From an uncultured Collinsella sp. (GTDB taxonomy: Bacteria > Actinomycetota > Coriobacteriia > Coriobacteriales > Coriobacteriaceae), in assembly GCA_900543505.1 (NCBI GenBank), contig UQSB01000076.1, positions 1 to 7,098 of the forward strand: a stretch of DNA of 7,098 nucleotides, given 5' to 3'. Below the pieces are notes generated by a model. The model did no database searches. It was not told the origin of the DNA and saw only the letters and a program-made list of their open reading frames with translations. The stretch's first letter is position 1. Every line of letters starts with the position of its first letter. A program made the position numbers and the translations under genes. This document shows positions 1-4,662 of the stretch, one piece after another.

Positions 1-70
1 GGCCAGCCCGTGGGAGGCCAGGGCGCCGCTGACCGGTGGACGGCACCGAGCCGTCGGATGACTTGAAGAA

Positions 71-100
71 GGGGGAGGCCTCGCGGCCTCCCCCTTTTTT
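71..100 (+). terminator. Rho-independent terminator of an upstream unit
   Basis: A perfect 10-bp GC-rich stem (71-80 pairing with 85-94) closes a 4-base TCGC loop and is followed directly by six T residues (95-100). The A-rich run just before the stem can pair with the T-run and lengthen the helix. This is a textbook intrinsic terminator for rightward transcription. It separates whatever lies to the left from the acpS block. The 70 bases before it contain no gene I recognise: all three + frames reach a stop within this stretch (last at 64-66), so they could be a gene tail or the end of an RNA. Confidence 0.93.
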
Positions 101-114
101 GTATCTCGGGCAAT

Positions 115-144
115 TTGTCTCACATAGTAGCTGTGTTTTATAAC
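115..144 (+). promoter_or_regulatory. Candidate upstream promoter (P1)
   Basis: TTGTCT at 115-120 resembles a -35 box (4 of 6 to TTGACA), and TATAAC at 139-144 resembles a -10 box (5 of 6 to TATAAT), with an 18-base spacer. It lies just after the terminator in an AT-richer stretch. It would give a leader of roughly 60 bases before acpS. This is inferred from consensus only. Confidence 0.4.
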
Positions 145-150
145 CCTCGT

Positions 151-180
151 TTGTCGCATCTTCTGTGAACGGGCTACAAT
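151..180 (+). promoter_or_regulatory. Candidate promoter of the acpS operon (P2)
   Basis: TTGTCG at 151-156 (4 of 6 to TTGACA) and TACAAT at 175-180 (5 of 6 to TATAAT) are separated by 18 bases. Transcription would be expected to begin near 186-188, giving a leader of only about 23 bases before the chosen acpS start. That start point would leave the alternative ATG at 198 with almost no leader, which supports the start at 210. No operator-like palindrome is evident nearby. Confidence 0.5.
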
Positions 181-199
181 AACTTAGTCTGTGCGATAT

Positions 200-207
200 G
201 GAGGTGA
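200..207 (+). promoter_or_regulatory. Strong Shine-Dalgarno that decides the acpS start
   Basis: GGAGGTGA is a full 8-base match to the anti-Shine-Dalgarno end of 16S rRNA. The GGAGG core ends five bases before the ATG at 210. The site overlaps the in-frame ATG at 198, which itself has no ribosome-binding site, so translation most likely begins at 210. Confidence 0.85.
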
Positions 208-209
208 AC

Positions 210-749
210 ATGGCTGAAGCTGGTATCGGCGTTGATATCGTCGAGATTTCCCGCATGAAATCAATTCTTGAAAAGACGCCGTCGTTTGCTCGGCGTGTGT
301 TTACCGAAGAAGAGCGTGCGTATTGCGATGCATCATCGCGTCCCGCTGCTCACTATGCGAGCCGCTTTGCTTCGCGCGAGGCGGTGCTTAAAGCTCTCGG
401 CACGGGTTTTAGTCAAGGCGTGGGTCGCAAGGATGTTTCGGTAACGCGTGATAAACTCGGCAAACCGAAGGCGCTGCTTTCGGGCCGTGCTCTCGAGATC
501 GCTCAAGAACTGGGCGTTGTTGAGGTCGCTCTTTCCATTACGCTTACGGGAGACTTGGCCGTTGCGAATGCCATCGCGATTACCGAAGATGCTCGGCCTA
601 AGCCAAAAGATGAAAAGGTGAGCACCAAGAAACGCGTTGCGCAGACATTTAAAGAGGCTCGCTCTGTATTAGATGAGCTCGAGCAGCTGCAGAATTCAGC
701 ATTGACGGAGCACCTGGGCGATGCTTCGCAAGATACGCTAGGAGCATAG
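210..749 (+). CDS. acpS: Holo-[acyl-carrier-protein] synthase (AcpS) with C-terminal extension
   Basis: This cytoplasmic enzyme transfers 4'-phosphopantetheine from coenzyme A to a serine of apo-ACP, activating it for fatty acid synthesis. The 179-residue product begins with the GIGVDIVEI motif (residues 5-13), whose Asp9 should bind magnesium. FASREAVLKALGTG follows at 53-66, with the metal-binding Glu57; Arg56 replaces the commoner lysine. The SITLTGDLAVA segment (109-119) matches the family's last strand. The catalytic fold ends near residue 125, close to the usual length of about 120-130. A further 54 residues follow: a Lys/Pro-rich basic stretch (about 129-142) and a probable amphipathic helix (about 143-167), which are not part of the normal family. 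The start at 210 is chosen over ATG 198 because of the Shine-Dalgarno at 200-207. The stop codon abuts the start of the next gene, which indicates co-translation. Confidence 0.95.
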   Translation: MAEAGIGVDIVEISRMKSILEKTPSFARRVFTEEERAYCDASSRPAAHYASRFASREAVLKALGTGFSQGVGRKDVSVTRDKLGKPKALLSGRALEIAQELGVVEVALSITLTGDLAVANAIAITEDARPKPKDEKVSTKKRVAQTFKEARSVLDELEQLQNSALTEHLGDASQDTLGA

Positions 750-2366
750 ATGAAACCGGTTTTGAGTACCGAAGAAGTCGTTCGTCTCGAGGATATCATC
801 GAACGCGAAGGGACTTCGAAGGCCGAGCTTATGGAGCTAGCGGGTGAGTTTGCCGCTAACGAGGTCTTGAAGCTCAATCCCGATCGGGTTCTCGTTTTGG
901 TCGGTTTTGGTAATAATGGCGGCGACGGTTGGGTTGCCGCCGATATCCTGAGCCATAAGGGTGTGGACGTGGATATCGTTTCTCCGGTTGAACCGGATGA
1001 GATTCCTGCTGCTCTGGCACGTCATGTTGCTCGTCGTACTGCCGGCCGCGATGTGCACGTTTGCGTCGGCCCCTCGCGTGATGAACTCGAGGTTTTGATC
1101 GATAAGGCCGATGTTGTTGTCGATGCCATTTTTGGTACCGGTTTCCACGGGAATCTGCGTGCGCCGTTCTCCATTTGGATTCCTACGGTCAATGAATGCG
1201 CCGATTGTGTCGTATCCATTGATGTCCCCTCGGGCCTGAATGCAGAGACGGGCGTTGTTGATGACGACTGCATTCGTGCCGAGCGCACGGTGACGATGAT
1301 TGCGCCCAAGATTGGTCTGTATAGCGCTGATGGTCCTGAGTATGCTGGCGATTTGATCTGCGGCAATCTTTACGACCGTCTTGACGAGGTCATCGATGAT
1401 GTCGACCACGCCGCCGAGATTGTCGAGCCCGGTGACTTAGTTGATTACTTTGCTCCGCTACCATCGAATATCGATAAGTATTCCCGTGGCTCCGTGCTTA
1501 TTGTCGCCGGATCTGCGCAATATCCTGGTGCTGCCATTATGGCGGCCAAGTCTGCAGCTCGCGCGGGTGCTGGTTACGTGGCAGTCGCGGCTCCTGACGC
1601 CTGCGCCAATCTCATTCGCATGGCACTTCCTTCGATTCCGGTCTTTGCTATTCCGTCTGATTCCCGCGGCTCCTTTGGCGCCGCTGCGCGCATGACGGTG
1701 TGCGAGATCGCAAAGAAGTACAGCTGCGTGCTGTGCGGTCCCGGTATGACGACGTCTGCCGGCGCTATGCAGGTGGTTTCGGGCTTGCTCGAGCTTGATG
1801 TACCGCTAATTTTGGACGCCGATGCACTCAACTGCCTTGCTAAGATTGCCATTGACGGTATTGATAGTAACCCCGAGATGTATCGCCGCGAGCAGCCGTT
1901 GGTTATGACGCCGCACTATCGTGAGCTTTCGCGCCTGGTTGCCGGTGACGAGGTGAACGACCTTGGTACCGCGATTGCGGCCGCGCAGAAGGTTGTCTGG
2001 GCTGCAGGCTCCGACAATCTGGTGGTCATTGCCAAGGGGCCGACGACGGCTATCTGTGGCGTTGAGCGTGTGCTGCTGCCGCTCTCGGGTCCGGCTTCTC
2101 TGGCAACTGCCGGTTCGGGTGATGTTCTCGCGGGTATTTTGGCCGGCACGCTTGCCACCATGCGCGACGAGATGGATCGTTGGGAGTTGCTGTATTCGTA
2201 CGCCGTCGCACTTCACAGCTACGCCGGTTTTGCCGCGGCGACGGAGTATGGTGAGAAGAGCGTCATCGCGACCGATCTTATCGACTTGATCGGTCCTGCC
2301 ATGGAGCTGGCGGCAAAGGATGCGCTCGAAGATCTGGGAATCATGGACGAAGGGTCGGATGACTAA
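750..2366 (+). CDS. nnr: Bifunctional NAD(P)H-hydrate epimerase / ADP-dependent NAD(P)H-hydrate dehydratase
   Basis: This metabolite-repair enzyme reverses hydration damage to NADH and NADPH. The N-terminal epimerase (YjeF_N) domain interconverts the R and S hydrates, and the C-terminal ribokinase-like dehydratase removes water from the S form using ADP (bacterial type). Of 538 residues, about 1-220 form the epimerase, with GNNGGDG (54-60), DAIFGTG (125-131) and DVPSGLN (158-164). About 240-525 form the dehydratase, with KYSRG (243-247), GPG (320-322), DADALN (346-351), TPHYRE (387-392), AKG (428-430) and the nucleotide-binding AGSGDVLAG, in which Asp458 is the expected catalytic residue. All key motifs are intact and the length is normal for the fused form. 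An AGGAG at 740-744, inside the end of acpS, precedes the ATG by five bases, and the acpS stop is immediately adjacent. The activity is confident; the cofactor preference (ADP) is inferred from the family. Confidence 0.96.
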   Translation: MKPVLSTEEVVRLEDIIEREGTSKAELMELAGEFAANEVLKLNPDRVLVLVGFGNNGGDGWVAADILSHKGVDVDIVSPVEPDEIPAALARHVARRTAGRDVHVCVGPSRDELEVLIDKADVVVDAIFGTGFHGNLRAPFSIWIPTVNECADCVVSIDVPSGLNAETGVVDDDCIRAERTVTMIAPKIGLYSADGPEYAGDLICGNLYDRLDEVIDDVDHAAEIVEPGDLVDYFAPLPSNIDKYSRGSVLIVAGSAQYPGAAIMAAKSAARAGAGYVAVAAPDACANLIRMALPSIPVFAIPSDSRGSFGAAARMTVCEIAKKYSCVLCGPGMTTSAGAMQVVSGLLELDVPLILDADALNCLAKIAIDGIDSNPEMYRREQPLVMTPHYRELSRLVAGDEVNDLGTAIAAAQKVVWAAGSDNLVVIAKGPTTAICGVERVLLPLSGPASLATAGSGDVLAGILAGTLATMRDEMDRWELLYSYAVALHSYAGFAAATEYGEKSVIATDLIDLIGPAMELAAKDALEDLGIMDEGSDD

Positions 2367-2368
2367 TC

Positions 2369-3514
2369 ATGAATAAAGCCGATTTGACGCGCTGGTCCTG
2401 GGTCGAGATCGACCGCGGGGCGCTCCGTCGCAACACGAGGGCCTATAAGAACTTGTTGAATCCGCGTCAGCGCCTGTGCTGCGTGGTCAAGGCCGATGCT
2501 TATGGTCATGGAGCTGTTGAGTGTGCCAAGATCATGTATTCGGCCGGTGCCGACATGTTTGCCGTGGCGACGGTTAACGAGGGCGTTGGGCTCCGTCAGG
2601 GCGGGATTACTAAGCCCGTCCTGATTCTAAGTGAGCCGCCTATCGAGGCTATTCCTGCATTGCTCGAATTCGATATCATGCCCTCGGTCTATACGTCCGA
2701 TTTTGCTCTTGCGTATGGCGAATGCGCCGTCGCGGCGGGCAAGGTGGGCAAGTACCATCTTGCCATCGAGACGGGCATGAACCGCATTGGCGTACATTAC
2801 ACGCAGGTGCTCGACTTTGTCCGCGGTATTAATTTCCATCGCGGTATTCAGTGCGACGGCGTATTTACGCACTTCGCCACGGCCGATGAACCTTCGGGCT
2901 GGGACTACAAACTGCAGTGTCAGCGCTTTACCGAGGCCGTTCAGGCCATTAAGGATGCGGGCTTTGAGTGCGGTATCGTGCACTGCGCCAATACGCCGTC
3001 CTCGATGCTCGACCCCTCGATGCATTTTGATATGATTCGCGCCGGCGTCGGCTTGTATGGCATGCAGCCGTGCGAGCTGAGTGGCCGCGTGATGCAGCTT
3101 GATCCCGTTATGAGCGTCCATGCGCGCGTGACGCGCGTGGCACACCCTGCGATGGGCGAGGGCGTGGGCTACGGTTTTACCTACCGCGTACCGCGTACGC
3201 GCGTTCAGATCTGCACGCTGCCGATCGGTTATGCCGATGGCCTATCGCGTACGCTTTCCAATCGTATGGATGTGCTGTATCGCGGCGAGCGCGTGCATCA
3301 GGTTGGCAATATCTGCATGGACCAGTTTATGGTCGCCATTCAGTCCAACCCGGCACACGAGATTCCCGAGGCCGAATATGGTGACGAGATGATTATTGTC
3401 GGCCGCGATGGCGATGCCGAGATCACTATGGACGAGATGGCCCGACTGCGCGGCACGATTAACTACGAGGTCGCCTGCGGCTTTGGCATGCGCCTCGACA
3501 AGGTCTACGTGTAG
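2369..3514 (+). CDS. alr: Alanine racemase (PLP-dependent)
   Basis: This enzyme interconverts L- and D-alanine and supplies D-alanine for peptidoglycan in the cytoplasm. The 381-residue protein has the usual length and order: an N-terminal TIM barrel, then a C-terminal beta domain. VVKADAYGHG (39-48) carries the PLP-binding Lys41. ETGMNRIG (134-141), THFATADEP (167-175), CANTPSSM (206-213) and RAGVGLYG (224-231) are family motifs. Tyr268, in VGYGFTYR, is the expected second catalytic base. IGYADG (286-291) and NICMDQF (314-320) come from the C-terminal domain. Residue 132, where many family members carry a carbamylated lysine, is Ala. The gene begins two bases after the nnr stop. Only weak Shine-Dalgarno-like sequence (around 2351-2362) is present, so translation probably depends on coupling to nnr. 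Alr rather than a serine racemase of the VanT type is favoured because no membrane domain is present. Confidence 0.96.
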   Translation: MNKADLTRWSWVEIDRGALRRNTRAYKNLLNPRQRLCCVVKADAYGHGAVECAKIMYSAGADMFAVATVNEGVGLRQGGITKPVLILSEPPIEAIPALLEFDIMPSVYTSDFALAYGECAVAAGKVGKYHLAIETGMNRIGVHYTQVLDFVRGINFHRGIQCDGVFTHFATADEPSGWDYKLQCQRFTEAVQAIKDAGFECGIVHCANTPSSMLDPSMHFDMIRAGVGLYGMQPCELSGRVMQLDPVMSVHARVTRVAHPAMGEGVGYGFTYRVPRTRVQICTLPIGYADGLSRTLSNRMDVLYRGERVHQVGNICMDQFMVAIQSNPAHEIPEAEYGDEMIIVGRDGDAEITMDEMARLRGTINYEVACGFGMRLDKVYV

Positions 3515-3522
3515 GAGTCGCC

Positions 3523-4143
3523 ATGGGCGTCATGCACATTCCCGGCCATACCCATCAGGCGCCACGTGAGGTCGCACTCGAGGAAATTGAGGCCGTTCTG
3601 GGCGATTGTCACCTCTGCCAGCTCTACCAGTCGCGCCATAACATCGTGTTTGGCGTGGGAAACCCCCACGCTCGCGTGATGTTTATTGGCGAGGCGCCGG
3701 GCCGCAATGAGGATTTGCAGGGCGAGCCCTTTGTGGGGGCGGCAGGCGAGGACCTCAACGGCATTTTGTCGCTGGCGGGGCTCAAACGCGAAGACGTCTA
3801 CATTGCCAACGTGCTTAAGTGCCGCCCGCCGGGAAACCGCAATCCGCGTCCCGAGGAAGTGCTGGCTTGCTCGCCATTTTTGCGTGAGCAGATTCGAAGC
3901 ATCTGGCCCGATATTATTGTGACGCTCGGCAACCCCGCGACGCACTTTGTGCTAAAGACCGAGATTGGCATTACTAAGCTGCGCGGCAGGTTCCACCAGA
4001 TGGGGCATTTTGTGGTAATGCCCACGTTCCATCCGGCAGCAGCGCTGCGCAATCCGGCGTGGCAGGAGCTGCTGGAGGAAGACTTTAAGATGCTGGGCGA
4101 CTATCTGGAGCGACATCCCGCGCCAGAGGACGCCTCGGAATAA
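3523..4143 (+). CDS. Uracil-DNA glycosylase, family 4 (iron-sulfur type)
   Basis: This enzyme excises uracil from DNA, starting base-excision repair of deaminated cytosine. The 206-residue protein shows the family-4 signature. Four cysteines, Cys29 and Cys32 (CxxC) plus Cys100 and Cys116 (C-x15-C), are placed to hold a [4Fe-4S] cluster. The active-site motif GEAPGRNED (56-64) is followed by GEPFVGAAG (67-75). A second motif, FHPAAALRNP, lies at 169-178 and contains His170. The length is typical. An AGGAG at 3513-3517 overlaps the alr stop codon and sits five bases before the ATG at 3523; a second in-frame ATG at 3532 is less well placed. The gene ends with tandem TAA codons. It lies between alr and tsaE, where M. 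tuberculosis, as I recall it, has no such gene, so it looks like a lineage-specific insertion into a conserved order. Its base composition resembles its neighbours. Confidence 0.94.
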   Translation: MGVMHIPGHTHQAPREVALEEIEAVLGDCHLCQLYQSRHNIVFGVGNPHARVMFIGEAPGRNEDLQGEPFVGAAGEDLNGILSLAGLKREDVYIANVLKCRPPGNRNPRPEEVLACSPFLREQIRSIWPDIIVTLGNPATHFVLKTEIGITKLRGRFHQMGHFVVMPTFHPAAALRNPAWQELLEEDFKMLGDYLERHPAPEDASE

Positions 4144-4155
4144 TAAGGAGCATAT

Positions 4156-4662
4156 ATGTCCCTGGAGCGCCTGGGGGTAGGTACTTACAAAACGACTTGC
4201 GCTGCCGATACGGAGTACTTTGGCGAGCTAATTGCACCGTGCCTTGAGGACGGCGATGTGCTCATCCTGACCGGTGGCCTGGGAGTGGGCAAAACTCACT
4301 TTACCAAGGGCGTCTCGCGCGGGCTGGGCGATGGGCATATGGTTACGAGCCCTACGTTCGCCCTCATGGCCGTTCACGATCAAGGTCGTATTCCGCTGTT
4401 TCACTTTGATCTATACCGCCTGGAGCATGCCTACGAGCTCGAGGATACGGGCATTTTCGATGTGCTGGGCTATGAGGGTGCTTGCCTGCTGGAATGGGGC
4501 GAACAATTCCAGGACGAGCTGACGGATGAGTATCTTTCGGTGACGCTCAGGCGTGATGAGGGCGACAGCGACGTGCGAACGATAACGCTTGAGGCGCACG
4601 GTGACCGCGCAATGGAGCTTTCCCATTTGATTGATAAGGCTGTACAAGATGAGCTTGCATAA
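4156..4662 (+). CDS. tsaE: tRNA t6A biosynthesis ATPase TsaE
   Basis: TsaE is the small P-loop ATPase of the bacterial t6A machinery. It binds the TsaB-TsaD complex, and its ATP hydrolysis is needed for repeated cycles of threonylcarbamoyl transfer to A37 of tRNA. The 168-residue protein has the Walker A motif GGLGVGKT (40-47, Lys46), the SPTF motif (65-68) that follows the switch region, HFDLYR (83-88) with Asp85, and LEWGEQF (112-118). These are the standard family features at normal length. AAGGAG at 4145-4150 gives a five-base spacing to the ATG. The end of the gene overlaps the next start by 14 bases in another frame. That arrangement suggests coupled translation with its functional partner, the TsaB-RimI-TsaD protein. 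Confidence 0.96.
   Translation: MSLERLGVGTYKTTCAADTEYFGELIAPCLEDGDVLILTGGLGVGKTHFTKGVSRGLGDGHMVTSPTFALMAVHDQGRIPLFHFDLYRLEHAYELEDTGIFDVLGYEGACLLEWGEQFQDELTDEYLSVTLRRDEGDSDVRTITLEAHGDRAMELSHLIDKAVQDELA

Noticed and set aside
198..209. ATG at 198 as the acpS start
   Set aside because: The ATG is part of the run-in to the Shine-Dalgarno at 200-207 and would have almost no leader if transcription starts near 187. The ATG at 210 has ideal spacing.
535..560. Leucine in the AcpS SITLTGD motif, where many relatives have histidine, as a damaged active site
   Set aside because: E. coli AcpS also has leucine at this position, so it is normal variation.
4631..4648. TTG at 4631 as the start of the fusion protein
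   Set aside because: The nearest GGAG (4614-4617) is 13 bases away, and the ATG at 4649 places the first TsaB strand at a normal distance from the N-terminus.
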